Source: Bugula neritina
Taxonomy: Eukaryota > Bryozoa > Gymnolaemata > Cheilostomatida > Bugulidae
NCBI GenBank assembly: GCA_964035545.1
Contig: OZ037768.1
Span: forward strand, 21,264,700 to 21,328,699
Reading direction: 5' to 3'
Length of the DNA: 64,000 bases
Numbering within the stretch: position 1 is the stretch's first letter; every line of letters starts with the position of its first letter. A model generated the notes under the pieces. That model ran no database searches, was not told where the DNA came from, and was given only the letters and a program-made list of their open reading frames with translations. This document shows, piece after piece, positions 11,101 to 24,185 of this stretch. The translations under genes were made by a program, and so were the position numbers.

Positions 11101-14100
11101 AGCCAAAAGTAACTTTTTGGGAATAAAATAGTTTATTTGATAAAATAAAAGTCACTTTAAATTAACGCAAAGCTAACATTATATCGCTTATAACTCACTC
11201 TGACAGGATGAGTAGATTGCAGATTATCTCTGGTAGAGCTGAGTGGCTGCAGATCATCATGATAATCAGCAGGAAGTGCAGATGCTGTTTTCAAAGGTGC
11301 TGTCTCCATAGTAGACGCGTCTAGATTTTCACCTGGCATCATGGCTAGACTTTCTCCCTTACTCTGGGCAGGCTTTGAGGCTGACTTCTGCAGCAAACAA
11401 TTTACAAATAAATAAACATTCAAAATATCCAATTTCAATCAATTTTTATCATTGATAATCGGATAAATTTACATCAAAGCTATTTTGTTTTAAGTAAAAA
11501 GTACTTAGAGAAACATATTCTGTACTGAGATAGTAAACTTATTTAAAGTAAATTTTATTTACTAATATAAGTATTTATTATAAATGAATACTTATTCAAA
11601 CTCACCTGTGCCTTTGTTTTGGTGGCCATTGGTGGAGGCAAGTAACTGTACTGCCACTTTATGAAGAGGTCAATGGTGCCATTCTTCTGGCCATCAGGCT
11701 ACAAGAGAGATCAAAGTAGGTCAATCTACTAGTAACCAGTACATCTTACCAGTGAGTGTTCAGAGGGTAATAAAAGGATAGCAGTAATAACTAACCTGCA
11801 CCAACTCAAATCGCCCTTTCACGGCCTTGTCATGGGCCAGGGTTATGAGCGGAACTTTGGCTACTCCAAGATATGAGGCCAGTTCAGGGTCCGTCTCGTC
11901 AAACATGTAAATCTGCAACACGAAATACCAGTGTAAGCCTCAGGCTCTTTAGGAATGGATTCTAAATGCTGATATTGAAAAGTGCTGCTGATAGTAAACT
12001 GAACATCTTATACTCTGTTCATAGGAAGAGGTCTCAGTTGGTAACAGCTACCCAACTTCATTGTTAGCAACAAATGACTATACTTTTTATTAGCTAATCT
12101 CACAATCATTAAAGAACCAATTGCATCAATGTTAGCATGGGTTACACAGACAGAACAGATAATAACAAATATTTATATTTGAAATATAAGGTAATTTAAT
12201 GCATATAAAATGAATTTGTGTGCAAAGCATTTATGAGTATTTGCATAGCAATGAAATTCGACCACCAAATAAAGTTGTTTTGCACATAGTCACTTAACCC
12301 ACATTGTAAAATGTATCATTTATATATTTTTATAGAGCATTTAAAGCAGTTTAGTGTTGTGATAACTAATCCATAGCATATGATAAGTCGGTACATTATA
12401 ATAGAGTGAATGAATTACCACAAGAGTTTGTTAGTCTGTTGGTGATGATCAATATTAATTTTGTATCTTCTATATACTTATGACTAACTTATAGACTTTT
12501 CTTACCTCCAGCTCAGAAGATTTAAGGTAAGTATCGAGGTCTGCAACCATTGTGACAGGAAATGAGTGAAGGTCGTTGAACTCGGGAGAGTTGGAGCTGT
12601 TGATGATTGCTGTGTCATGATCGGGGAAGTCAAAGAACTTGTAGACACAATACGGAGAGGGCTGGACGTCTGCAAGAAATAAGATCACATGACTGCGAAT
12701 ATGGCGGCCATATTGACTAGCATATATATATAAAAAGACTTAAAATGGTTGCATTTGACAAGTAGAAAACTTTACAAAACATTTACATAAATTGTCATAA
12801 ACCATCATATACTTACAAAGTGAGATTATGTAATAAATAAGGTTAAATTAAATGCTACTTCCACCTAATTTTGTTATGCTTAATAAAAGTGCACAGTTGA
12901 AAGCTAAAAAGAAGTTATAATCTGCATCACAGAACAACTATGAGTAAAGCTAGTACAGTCTATAGGATCTAAAATAACTTCTAATCCAATACCTACATAT
13001 GAAGGAAGGTAGCAGCACAAAAGAGCATAATATGAGTCATGATTGCTGCCTTGACAGCCACCACAAACCCTGTTGGATTCTTTCAACAATTTGTCAGATA
13101 ACTATAGACTAGGTTGTACTCTGAGTGTCACATGTTGCAGCACAGAGCACAACATATAACTTTAGTGTTGAGTAAACCCTTACCAGGCTGTCTAGCTTTG
13201 ATGTCACTGGCTCTGACAAGCTTGATGTGCAGCTGATTGACATTGTCAGGTGGTTTGAGGTGAGCATCTTCGTCAAGTGCTTGCAGGCTGGATTGATCCG
13301 CCTTCTCATTACTGCTAATGTAGCCCAGCGCTTTCATTCTTTCCTGTATGTAAGTATTACCAAGTGAAATATCACAAATTAAAGTATGATTTTATCCAAA
13401 TAAAATAAATTAGCTGCATGAAATGAGAAAATATTTGACCAAAATTATTTATAAAATAAAAATTGAAACTCAATTTGAAACTTATGAAATCCATAACTGA
13501 CTGATAAAACGTCGTTAAAATTAAAACACTAATTGTCTTTTCTCTAAACGTAGTGTATAGAAAAAGAGAAGTGGCAGCTTAAACATATCTCAATATATGT
13601 AGACAACAATCAACAAACCAGTCTTGCAAAAACACGGGGCATTGCTAAGAACACTCGAGGACACTTGCCTTGTATAGCCTGAGAGCCTGGTCCATGGGTA
13701 CCTTCAGTCTCACCCAGAAGGTAATAGTACCAAGGACAGCTCCACTCTGTTCCACACCTACAGCATCATGACTCATGTAGGCAGCAAGAACAACATTACA
13801 TCAGCGAAAAAGATATAACAAGGTTTAGATACAAAAAAGGTAGATTTTATAATATTATAGAAAATTATAGGAAATGAGTTGATTACATGAGAAGACTGCT
13901 AATATTATAGAAAATCAGCTGCATTGTGAAAATGCATTTAGACTCTTCTATTATTATTTTGGTAGAACTGCTGCCAAATCACGCTGCTGACTTACTGATA
14001 ACGTCTGCGACCCCGTGAACTCTGCCGTGTGGTTTATCAAAGATCTCTCTAAACCTGAGTCTACTAGAAGCCACAGTGCGGTAATCAGTACCAAGAGCCT

Positions 14101-17100
14101 GGTGTATCTCAAGGATGTTGGACTCCTTCTGCAGGTGATGTAAGAAGAAGTCGTCTACCTTCACTACATACTGGGAGGTGAACTCAAACTTGGGGCTGCA
14201 AATAGCAATGACCGTTGTGTGAACAGGTAATAGGCTTACTAAGCTAACTTAACACTCGTAGGCACTGAACAGTACAGTATATAAAATAAGGCTTGCCACA
14301 CAACGCTAAGCAATTTAGTGCAATTCAGATACTTTGCACGAATATTTATATTATGTGATTATATTCCACATTAGATAAATTATTTTTTAGTATATTTTTA
14401 CAAATTTTTGGCCCATCATTTACAATTTGAACTAATATAATTTAATTGTGAGTTTGCAGAAACAATGCCAAGTTAGCAAAATCTGCTACAACTCATGTCT
14501 ACTAACTAAGATTTAGAAGTATTCACATCTGCAATTATCTTTTACGAAGTGATTTTTGTACTAAAAATGACTGTTAATGACTAACACTAGCTAGTAACCA
14601 CTACTCTGTTCTACTAGTAAATAACTAATACCGAGTACTAGTAGCTACTAACTACTATTAACTAGTACTACTAATAAATAACTAATACTGAGTACTACCA
14701 GCTACTAACTGCTATTAACTAGTATTAGTCACTCACTTTGATGACTTCACCACAGGTGTAGCCTGAGTCTCATACTCAAAGAACTCCCAGGTACAGAACA
14801 GTGAGGGCTCTTCATCTCCAATGACCTTGAGTCCATCTCTTGTCAGGTCAATCTTACCTAGAAGTTTGTTAATTTGAAAACATGTAAAGTACAGTGACAT
14901 AAAAAAACAATAGTTAAATTAGAAACAACCCCAAGAGTGAGTTTAACAGCTATAAAAGGTGTCATCTAGGCTTTTAAAATCACCCAAATTCTGACATGCT
15001 CTTTATTTAAAAGTGCAAAATAAAATGTTAATAGCGAACTGCAGTATATAAAAGCATTGTATTGCCATTGCTTAGATTGACTTGTCAACATAACGAGTGA
15101 GAACGACTCACCGATATGAATCTCAAAGAGGTTTTCTCCTCGTTCCAGCTGAACGCTTTCATCATACTCTTCCGCATCAGACTACAAGCACACATGTGAC
15201 ATGATTATACACTTCTATCATATCCAGCTTATACAGTGTATACAGTGCATGGGTACAATATTACAACAAGCAAACCAGAGCACTTGCTGCAACTTGTCAA
15301 ACTATAAACTCACATCTGCTGGCTCATCGCCAGGTCTGATATTGTACTGTCTGGTGCCATAAGCGACATCCTTCATCTGAGCCTCTAGCTTACGTATTCT
15401 CGCGGCTCTGATGTCCAGTAGCTGCGCGTACTCATCTAACTTTGACTCGTACTCCGTCTTGTTTTCCTCCATCTTTTGATTGACAGCATCTACTTCCTGC
15501 TGATAGTCCTTGTTAATCTGATGCTGTACAATCAGCATGTTCCTTGTCTTCTCTAACTCTTCAATAGTCTCAGCATGATCTGCAGTCAGCATCTTCAAGT
15601 TCTTCTCCAAATCTGTAGAGAAATCATATAAATTCCAATTAAATTTTATATTGATATTTGAATGCTATACATACGTGTACACTAAAAAGACATGTCAGCA
15701 CATTTATCTTGGAATACAATTATTGCTGAAATAAATTAATTATATTAAATATATATTTACATGAGAACAACTTAAAGTCTTCAGACTGTATAATTAAAAA
15801 GCTAGATGTTTACTTTAACTGACGTAAAGTTATATAATATAAAATAATACAATATAAAAAATACGTTTCAGAATATTGAACGATAAAAGACTGCCTCATA
15901 TAAAACTTGCAATGTGTTACTGATAACTTCCTAGAGCACTTTGGCTGTCATGTGTTGTACAATACACCTGTTTAATATTCGTTACAAGCACCTAGTTTGG
16001 AGTTATCTGTATTGTAATTAAACAAAAACTTCTTATATATAACTACATGTAATCTGGTAGATTATATTTAAATGCATTTAGAAAATGTTGTAGCCTGAGA
16101 AACATTGATAGCCCCAGAAATGCTGGCACTATAAAGATATACCCTTGTTCTGTTCATCGGCCACTTTGTGGAGAAAGTCGAGGTTGTCTTCTTCCTGCTC
16201 CTTCCTCTGCTTCACCAACAGAAGTGCCTCCTCAATCTCAGTGAAGTCGACAGCAGACTCCTAGATGAATGACGGCAGCATGAACAGAATACTGTGACAG
16301 CAGCGTGAATAGGAAGGATATGATAGAGGAGAATCACAATTGTTGATGATTTATAAATTTGATAGAGTAATACCCCTTACAGACATTCTGCAACTTCCCA
16401 TAAATAAACTTAATCTAAAAAATATCCAATGATTTTACTAATTAAAAAACCTACGATTCAAGTAGAACCTTAATAGTTAGCGCACTTGCCAAATTGGCTT
16501 TAAAATTATAATTATATATAATTATAATCAAATAACCAACAGTGTAAATGTGCTGCTGATATTTTTAGATTTCAAAATCTATCAGCTCCAATAATATAAA
16601 TTACAATTGAACAAATTAAATAAACAATAAGATGCGGTAGGTATTGCTTCTGTAACCAAGTTTCAATAATCAAGAGTAGCAGGAAGTCCTCGTTTACAAA
16701 ATTTTGCCGGAGTTAGTCATGAAATACACATATTACAACTTATTACTTTAGTGAAGAACTTCATCTTCTCTTTCAGCTCATCGTGTTGCTCCTTCAGCTT
16801 GTAGTATTCTCTCTGCAGCTCTCGGTTCTGCTTATCCTGTCTTTCCGTAGCCTCTCTTTCAGCCGTCAGGCGATCGAGTATATTTCCTTTCTCTCCCAAG
16901 TCTGCCTTCAGCGTCGCCTCTAGTTGGGCTATTTGTACCTTCAGAGCATTTTCTCTCTGTCTCCACTCTCTTTCTCTCTCCATGTCAAAGGCACTAAATT
17001 TGAAACAAAGTGACGACATCAGTAGTAGAATATTATGAAGGACTGGCTTCATGAAAAACATATTAGAAGTTTTCTTATCTTTTAGAAACATATACAGCTA

Positions 17101-20100
17101 CAAAATATATTCTAAGTCTAATACAACTACAACAAAAGATTTGTATCTCAAAAAAATTGTGAAATATAATAAGATAAGTTTTTGAAAATGTTCATATAAG
17201 TAGATACATAGTGAGCGTTTATCATATTGATATACTGAATATAACTGGTAATTATGGTTGGCTTATGTTACAAGGTTGAACAAAATAAAGGTTTAACATT
17301 GTTAAATGGAAGATAATCATTTATTGTGAACTATACATTCATGTTGTGATTATAATGGAGTTGTTTTCTTTATTTAAAAAGACATGATAACCCCTTTTAA
17401 TTGAGCATAATTTTTGAATGGTGAATCTTGCGGTTAATATTACATGTTGTATATTAGTATGAAGTTTACAAAAAAAGTCTGAACTAATTATCTGAAAAGA
17501 TGGAAGAATATATTATTTAAATGCGTTTGTTTTAAATCCTTTCATTGAAAAAAGAATATTGTATCAGCTACACAACACAAGTGTTGCCAATAGCAACTAC
17601 AGGCGAAATTGTCCAATGATATACAAGAAGTGGACAACACTTACATCAGTCCACCAGCACTATGATATCAATACGCCTGTTGGTTACATTACTACCTATC
17701 ACATTACTGAACAATTTACCTGTTGACAAGGTTCTCATTAGCCTCCTTGAGTATAGCATTCTCCCTGATGATGTCATTCAGCTGCTCCTCCAGTTCCACC
17801 AGACGGTTTGCATCTGGCGGATTCCTCTTCAACTGAGACTGTAGAGCAACAACCCTAGACTGCTCCTGTTTCAACTGACTGTTTGCATCTTCCAACTGTC
17901 TGAGTAAAGCATCATGGCTTCCCTTCATATGAGTCAGGTTCTACAATGTGAATATGAACTATGAGAATAAAGCTTAAGTCTTCTCTGCTTTAGCAGTGAG
18001 CTAAAATAATCTTACACACCACAACAAAATATTAGCCCCCCCCCCCTCCCTTGTGATGTGTAAAAGCTATTTAACAGACTTCTACCAATAGTGAAACTTG
18101 CACCTAGATGTTTCAATAAAGATGGAGAGAGGTTTATTTAGTGCACTAAGCTATTAGCTCTGGGAAAAGGAATGGAAAAATACATGTTAGGAAGTCACTA
18201 CACTTTATAAATAATACACCCTAAACATTGTTTGGCATTTAGAATGATTCACCACTGACTAAATTTTTTTTAACATATAAAATGCAGCATAACAGTACAT
18301 AGAAATTAAATTTGGAGCCAAAAATTCAAAATATTTTAATAATTAGGTTTACAATTTTTTTCAACAATGACCAGGCTGCTTCTGTGCTAAGATAAAACCA
18401 ATAATTTACACTTACGATATAAATTTGCAATAAAATATATTTCAATTCTGTTAAATCTTTCTAAATACTTTTACATGTAAATACATACTGAGCTTAGAGT
18501 CTCAAACTGTGACTGAACAGCTTCCAGTTTAGTAGATTTGTCCTTGACTTCCCTCTGCAGACGCATAAGGTCAATGTTTTCTTGAATGTTGGTACGAGCT
18601 TGCCCAGTGGCTTGTTGCTTCAGCTCCAACATTTCATTTTCATGGAGAGCGTGCTGAGCGGACATCTAAGATAATAAACATGATGTGGCGTGACAATATC
18701 GGGCATTACTCGTGTTATTTATATAGTTTGTACACTACATCACTTTATAAAATGGCTGCATATTCAAATTGATAATCTCACCTGGTTATGCAAATCACGG
18801 ATTTGTTCATCTTTCTTTCGAATGATGCTCTCTCGTTTTTCAAGTTCATAAGCTCTAATAAACGCAATTAATAGAGTTGAATTATTTTCTTACAGAAAAT
18901 TGAAGCTAGCTGTATAAGAGGCAGCCATGCCTCTTGCAATCACAAACAAACTAGCCAAACTACATTTGCTATTCTACATACTCTTTTCACACGCCAAACA
19001 CTGATTTGTTTTTCTCATGATGCATACTGCAGCATAGAGTATAATCACTGATCAGCCTTGTTTAAGGCCCTAAAGTAGAGCTACCATGTGTAGTATAGAA
19101 GACTCCCACAATATTAGTAGTGTTCATCACAACTATACGTTCAACTAGCATGCACTTCAGAGCAACAAGCAGTTGTTAAAACAGCAAACAGTTGTCTAGC
19201 ATGAGTACTTAAAAAGAGCAACGAGCAATTAGTTGAAGGTTTTACATTATTTCAGGACGTGCTGCAGATATACCCACCTGGTACCTTTCTTCCTGAATAG
19301 AAAATATTAGAATATAAATCATAAAAGTTAACAGCATAGTGATTGTTTAAGATGATGTTGATAATGATGATGATTTGATTGCGTGAGATGATGTATAGAT
19401 TCAGTGCACCAAGCACAATAATACTGTCAATCAGTGATGATAAAAATGGTGATTATGATGATGAAACAAAAATAAAGACAGGCAAAGCTACACAAAAAAT
19501 ATATAGTTGTGTGTTAGTCATATCTAGAAAATCATATCTATGCATCACATGATAAGCAGATATAGACATAGCATTTTTAAAAGTATTATGGACATACAGG
19601 CCAGCATTTTGAGCCCTAGTTTCCTCAAGTAGACTGTGTCCATATTGTGGGAGCTTAGTGTGACCAACCACAACTCCTTGCCCAGTTCTTGCAGTTCCAG
19701 CACCTCGTGTGGTTGGAGGGCCAACCACTCTCAAATTCTTTTTAATTCCCTACAAAAGTAACGTAGACCAACTGTCTCAAAATTTCTATCAATCAGAATG
19801 CCATTAAGCATTATTGCAAACTATAAAACAAGCATAAGATAAGCACTGTTATCATTAGTTAGTTACAATCAGTAATAAATAGAGCTGTGATATATTTTAT
19901 TGAAAGTATTTTTGAGCATGTAGTTTAATGGTAAAACTTAAATGAAAGGTCTATGGTTATCAACTATATTTGATGAGAGTTAATGCAATAGTTCCATCAA
20001 CATTTCAATCATCGCTACAGTCATCCTCGGAGTAAAATCAGCCTTTTCTTCAAAAAAATGAGAACAGAGGAAATCGAGATATTAGTAAAAATATTTCATC

Positions 20101-22054
20101 AACTCCAACATAATATACTATTTTGAAAACTTATGAGAAGTTGAGTTCACTTTTTTATTCCTATACGTTAGTTATTAAATGCCTATACACTATACAGACT
20201 CTCTCAGCACTCCGTTACTAAAACGAACCCTTAGTATTTGTGTACACTTACACTGTCTATCCTAGACTGAACAGCATCAGTAGCTGTCACTGACTTCTGC
20301 GTAGCCAACTGTAACTGATTCTGAAGTAAGTGTAAACTTCTTGTTAGAGCTGCATTTTCTGCCTGAGCATTTCGAGACTGAACTTCGAGTCTCTCAATCT
20401 GATCTTCGAGATAGGTCACATCCCGTGTTGGCTTCTTTGCTGCTGCTGCCGGGGAGGCTGCTTGTTTTGGAAACAGAAAAAATATTATTAAAGTTTCAAA
20501 TAGAATAACAAAAATATAGTGATAGAATAATTACAATGTTCTGTAATGCTGAAGTCACAAATAAACAACATTAACAGAGACACATACTAAAAATATGAGC
20601 ATAGCAAATAAGAACTGAGTATAGTAGTTTAATTAATTCAGAAAACTTTGCATTATTGCAAAACCTACTGAATCAAAGCAACATCGAGTGCTGAAAATTG
20701 TAAGAAATTACAATGGGGAAAAATAAAAATGTCAGAAAATATATATCATTTAACTTAACATAATACATTTGTTTCCACCCAATATCAGAAATATGTGTTT
20801 TTTTATTTTCAAGTTGATTACATTCAAGGAATTCTATGACTCTTAAGCATGTATATGTTTGGAGTGGCAGAGAAAACCTGATAGTTACACAAAAACAAAT
20901 AGAAAAGCTCACCTCCAGACTCTGCTTTCTTCTTATCAGAGTTCAGTTTAACAAGTTTCACAGCAAACCTGCAGAATATTGTCAAGAATTAACCAGATAC
21001 AGCCTACTATTATCTCGGTCTCATGCTCTAAGATTGGGAGAATGACTCCAAAGCCTATATTTTTGCTTAACAGCTTAAGTGTAAGCTTTAATAAACTTCA
21101 TTTGTGTTCCATGTTTTAGTGACCACAGTCCACAAACATAGTAATAACCTTGCAACAAAATAAACCTTTAAAGTCAAATGACTCATCTTAAAATAAGATA
21201 AAATTTATGATTAGCACAACAACAAAATTGGCAAGAATTAAAATGAATTATTGAAAATAAACAATTGGGTCAACAAGTAATCTCAATCCTCACTTCTTCA
21301 ACTTGTCTTCCTGTTTCCTAGCATGTCTTTTCAGCAGAAGATTATCTTCCTGTAACTTGAGGTACTTGTCTTCAAGTACAAGTCTTTCCCACTTTCCAAT
21401 CTGCTGTCTTTCTCGAATAGCCTGCTGTTCAAGCTGATCTAAAGTTTTATTACAAGTCTAGCATGAAAGCAGTTGTCAGAACAAAGGCTACATCTATTAG
21501 AATTTAGACAAAAATTTGCTGCTATACGGTTTTAGCATTAAACAAATGAAAGGAAGAGACTGATTTGACAAATTACAGAAGTGTGCAAGAATCAATACAA
21601 GCATGCCCACAGCTGTAGTTACTACCAATTCATTAGTTTGCTTTTATTGAACAACATTATTAAAATCCTACACTTTTGTCACACATCAAATTGTAGCAAT
21701 CATACCTTTTGGTTAATTTAAAAAAATGCTGAATGGAACAAAAAAACATAAATTGTCAACATTGTAGGTTTTCTTAAGAAATTTCAAATCATGACTTTTT
21801 AAAATCTTTATTTTTGACATGGCAAATGATTTGCTGCAAAGAAAATGTTGAAATGGCAACAACAACATGCATGCAATAGCGAAAAATTATAATTGAGCAA
21901 TATTATTTCAATGAAAAATATCTGCTGGTGATAAAAACTACTGCGGCTTAATGATAAATAGATTTCAAGTCATACCAATGACAGTAGTAGAACTACTATT
22001 AGGTTTTCTCAGTCGTGCAGGACCTCCCTTTTCTTGAACTGGATAGTCATCCAT
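6603..22054 (-). CDS. RPGRIP1L: RPGRIP1L (ciliary transition-zone scaffold, NPHP8/MKS5), 30 coding exons
   Basis: Scaffold of the ciliary transition zone, binding NPHP4 and organising MKS/NPHP modules. Minus-strand coding exons: 22054-21976, 21438-21294, 20968-20913, 20457-20252, 19749-19598, 19292-19278, 18854-18782, 18665-18489, 17940-17720, 16993-16747, 16260-16143, 15612-15314, 15181-15112, 14857-14737, 14195-13996, 13757-13679, 13343-13194, 12669-12506, 11912-11796, 11698-11606, 11387-11199, 10913-10658, 10535-10440, 10130-10104, 9671-9496, 8822-8572, 8140-7945, 7669-7585, 7190-7057 and 6721-6603. They total 4311 nt (1436 aa; human about 1315). Human-like signatures include [41 protein letters not shown] followed by [14 protein letters not shown] and [11 protein letters not shown]. 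The start MDDYPV is chosen because the upstream frame meets a stop in the probable 5' UTR exon. The intron below 13679 uses a GC donor. RPGRIP1, the vertebrate paralogue, is less likely given the single-copy state in invertebrates. Confidence 0.93.
7510..7573 (+). promoter_or_regulatory. Tandem X-box (RFX-type) motifs in an RPGRIP1L intron
   Basis: A 32-bp unit is repeated twice. Each copy holds GTTGCTAAGGAAAC (7510-7523 and 7542-7555), which fits the RFX X-box consensus RYYNYY-N(1-3)-RRNRAC. Each copy also holds a second, looser fit (7526-7540 and 7558-7572). The array lies 12 bp outside the exon at 7585-7669. RFX factors control ciliary genes in animals, so the placement is suggestive. Function is inferred. 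Confidence 0.5.
8572..11387 (-). other. RPGRIP1L: RPGRIP1L low-complexity acidic linker exons
   Basis: Six exons, including a 27-nt microexon (10130-10104), encode about 330 residues rich in Ser, Pro, Glu and Asp. Examples are [12 protein letters not shown] and [13 protein letters not shown]. The region is probably disordered and links the second C2 to the C-terminal domain. It is poorly conserved, which explains part of the greater length compared with human. Confidence 0.75.
8915..8960 (+). pseudogene. tRNA-Leu 3' half with encoded CCA (tRNA relic or SINE part)
   Basis: The segment holds the 3' anticodon strand ACCAGT, a variable arm with TTCGGAAG, the T-arm GGGTTTGAATCCC (a pol III B-box variant), then CTGCCA followed by CCA. 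It differs from metazoan tRNA-Leu(AAG/UAG) mainly by C-to-T or G-to-A changes at former CpGs. A convincing 5' half is missing; only a weak D-arm-like stretch appears near 8851-8871. Eukaryotic tRNA genes do not encode CCA, so a reverse-transcribed copy or SINE head is likely. Confidence 0.55.
11606..13343 (-). other. RPGRIP1L: RPGRIP1L second C2 domain exons (NPHP4-binding region)
   Basis: Exons 13343-13194, 12669-12506, 11912-11796 and 11698-11606 encode about residues 753-927. They include [58 protein letters not shown] and GTIDLFIKW with YLPPP. In human RPGRIP1L the second C2 binds NPHP4. Confidence 0.85.
13679..15181 (-). other. RPGRIP1L: RPGRIP1L first C2 domain exons
   Basis: Four exons (15181-15112, 14857-14737, 14195-13996, 13757-13679) encode about residues 597-752. 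They show beta-strand patterns such as [35 protein letters not shown] and [20 protein letters not shown]. These match the first C2 domain of RPGRIP1L; in the human protein this C2 lacks the usual calcium-binding acids. The last exon ends AAG followed by GCAAGT, a GC-AG intron. Confidence 0.85.
15314..22054 (-). other. RPGRIP1L: RPGRIP1L N-terminal coiled-coil region (about residues 1-596)
   Basis: Exons 1-12 of the model encode long charged heptad-like helices with few prolines, matching the coiled-coil half of RPGRIP1L. It ends with the highly conserved block containing [15 protein letters not shown] and AYGTRQY. Phase links are clean, for example AG joined to T giving Ser at [12 protein letters not shown], where human has DSAF at the equivalent position. 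The 15-nt exon at 19292-19278 is phase-neutral. Confidence 0.85.
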
Positions 22055-22721
22055 TATACGACTTGGAGGATCTAAAAGATTAGTAATAAATTTCTCAAAT
22101 GAAACTGAAGTCTCTATTGATTAGATACTTACATGGAACCATTAATGCAACCTTGAATTTTTTTAATTTTAAATAACTACTGGCTTTTATACAACACATA
22201 ATAAACTTATATAGAACCAGTTGAGCTTGTATATACAATAAATAAAATAATAAGTATAGGTAAAAATCAAAACAAAAGTTGGTCATTTTTAATTTATTAT
22301 TTTGCTATACTCAAAATGATTACATCAACATATTGATGGTCATATTGATGGTCTGATAGAAATTAATATGATTATATAATTAACTTAATTAGCCTACAAC
22401 AGAAATAATAGTATATGCAAATCATATTATAATTATGTATTAGAATTATTGAAAGGCTGTTGCTCTTAGTTAAACTTAATGTTACATAGTTTTACAACAA
22501 CTTAAATTTTTTTACTCATTTATTCATAATCAAAATGATCATTAAGATGATGATTAAAATTTAAATATTAAATCTTAAAGTTTTAGTTAAAGTCATTTAT
22601 TTAAACTTAAACTTGAAGCTAATCATAATGATAATATTAATAATAACCACTCATGACTCATCATTATAATATTATAATTATCAAAATCATCATCATAATA
22701 ATAATCATAATCATTATCACA

Positions 22722-22893
22722 ATGCCCAATACTAATAGTAATACTAATAGTATTACTAATACTAAACTAATACTAAGACTAAGAGTAAGAGTAATACTAA
22801 TACTCTAATACTAATAGTGACTAATACTACTACTAGTATTAGTCACTAGTATTAGTATTAGAGTATTAGTATTAGTATTACTAATACTATTAG
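22722..22893. repeat. Imperfect palindrome of TACTAA-type repeats
   Basis: The left arm (TACTAATA-rich) and right arm (TATTAGTA-rich) are near-perfect reverse complements around a centre near 22830. At the core, GACTAATACTA faces TAGTATTAGTC. It lies between the probable 5' UTR exon and coding exon 1 of RPGRIP1L. It could extrude as a cruciform. Confidence 0.7.
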
Positions 22894-22948
22894 TTATGGT
22901 TAAACATATAAATTATTAAATAATTTTTTAGTTAAATAAATTCGTTAC

Positions 22949-23040
22949 CTGAAAAGTTTAAAATTTCAAGCTACAATTTGCAAGGTCACTCCGTGTTGCA
23001 GCATAAAAGCTCACATCATCGAGCTTTCAACCATGGAATT
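22949..23040 (-). other. RPGRIP1L: Probable RPGRIP1L 5' UTR exon (right edge unknown)
   Basis: A good donor (CAG followed by GTAACG) ends at 22949 on the minus strand. The sequence upstream has an in-frame TAG before the coding exon and no ATG, which fits non-coding leader. The flank at about 23100-23140 has several CpGs, unlike its AT-rich surroundings, and may be near the promoter. The start coordinate of transcription is not determinable here. Confidence 0.35.
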
Positions 23041-23775
23041 TGATACTAACACTTTACTGAGTGATTGTGAGCGTGCAAATTGTTTAATTGTAGCTTGGAA
23101 ATTAAGTACGCGCACGCGCATAATGATTACGACAATGATGTCTCGCATTTTATTGTTAGCTAAAAATGTAATAGCAGGAGTTTCACTTATGTAGTGGATT
23201 TTCGGAAGTAGTTATGTTACTAGGCTACATTCACCATGCGCATTAGCTAAGTAAGGACCGTGACTAACTCGGTATAGTGTTTTTACTTGTGTAACTGAAG
23301 TCAACAGCAGAAAAATAGTAAAAGTGCAAATTGAATTTCAATTTGCTATATTAATCTATTATACTGATATTATTATGATTAAAATTTTAAAAAATGTAAT
23401 ATCATTATTGATATTAAATTTAATATCAATATGGATTACATTAAAATCTGCCAGCGAATTACATTTACTGATTACTTATTAGTGATTTGGGAATTTACTT
23501 TTACTTTTAGTAATAGTAGTTTACATACTTTTACTTATAGTTTTACTTCATTATGATTATTATAGTAATAATGATTATAATAAATATAATCATTTTTAGT
23601 GATTATCACATTATGATTATAATTATCGAAATTAATAACACTAACTAATAAATATTACTATTACTATTACTAGGTATAACTATAAGTATCATAATCATAA
23701 ATCAATATGAATATCATAATGATTAATGAATTTATGATGAAGTCCAATATTTAGATTTTCTGATTATCGTCATAC

Positions 23776-24185
23776 TGTAGTGAATTTTGCCAGTTCACTA
23801 TTATTATGTGTGGGTTAACTTAGACAAAGCCACTGCACAAGGTTGTTTACGATAAGATACACTTTATTATTTACACAAATACAAGAAGGTTATTTACTGC
23901 TAGCATGAATAGAAAACTGTTACATAATTAATGAGCTTTAACACACAACTACTCTAAATGAAGTCCCAAGCTGCTCTGCCGGCTAGCTACTCAGCGCACT
24001 GCAACTACGAGTAGCTAGCTCCACCTGCTATCAATTAGTGTGACTGTCCTGATTGGTGGTTACTAGTGGTGCCACTGCTGTCCATAGCTACACCCCGACA
24101 GTGTCGAACTCGCAAGATAATAAACAATATGAAGTGAACCTTTTCGATTAAAACAATAATACTTGCACCACTAAAATCTATCACA
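23776..24185 (-). repeat. 3' LTR of outer element
   Basis: 410 bp, TG...CA ends (TGTGATAG at the element 5' side, CACTACA at the 3' side), identical to 35376-35785. A minus-strand AATAAA (23863-23868 on plus as TTTATT) is the likely polyadenylation signal. The polypurine tract next to it (24186-24197, AGGTGTGGCGAG on minus) is weak. Confidence 0.93.

Larger units (their letters stand above)
22072..23775. other. 5' flank of RPGRIP1L up to the retroelement
   Basis: AT-rich sequence holding the first intron, the probable leader exon, ATN-rich repeats (22620-22720 and 23500-23720) and the palindrome. No further gene is seen. The outer retrotransposon begins at 23776. Confidence 0.6.

Noticed and set aside
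19453-19734. C-terminal half of the RPGRIP1L-frame ORF below 19598
   Set aside because: It reads into the intron past a good GTATGT donor.
23200-23230. X-box-like GTTACTAGGCTAC near the RPGRIP1L promoter
   Set aside because: The second half-site does not fit RRNRAC, so it is too weak to claim.
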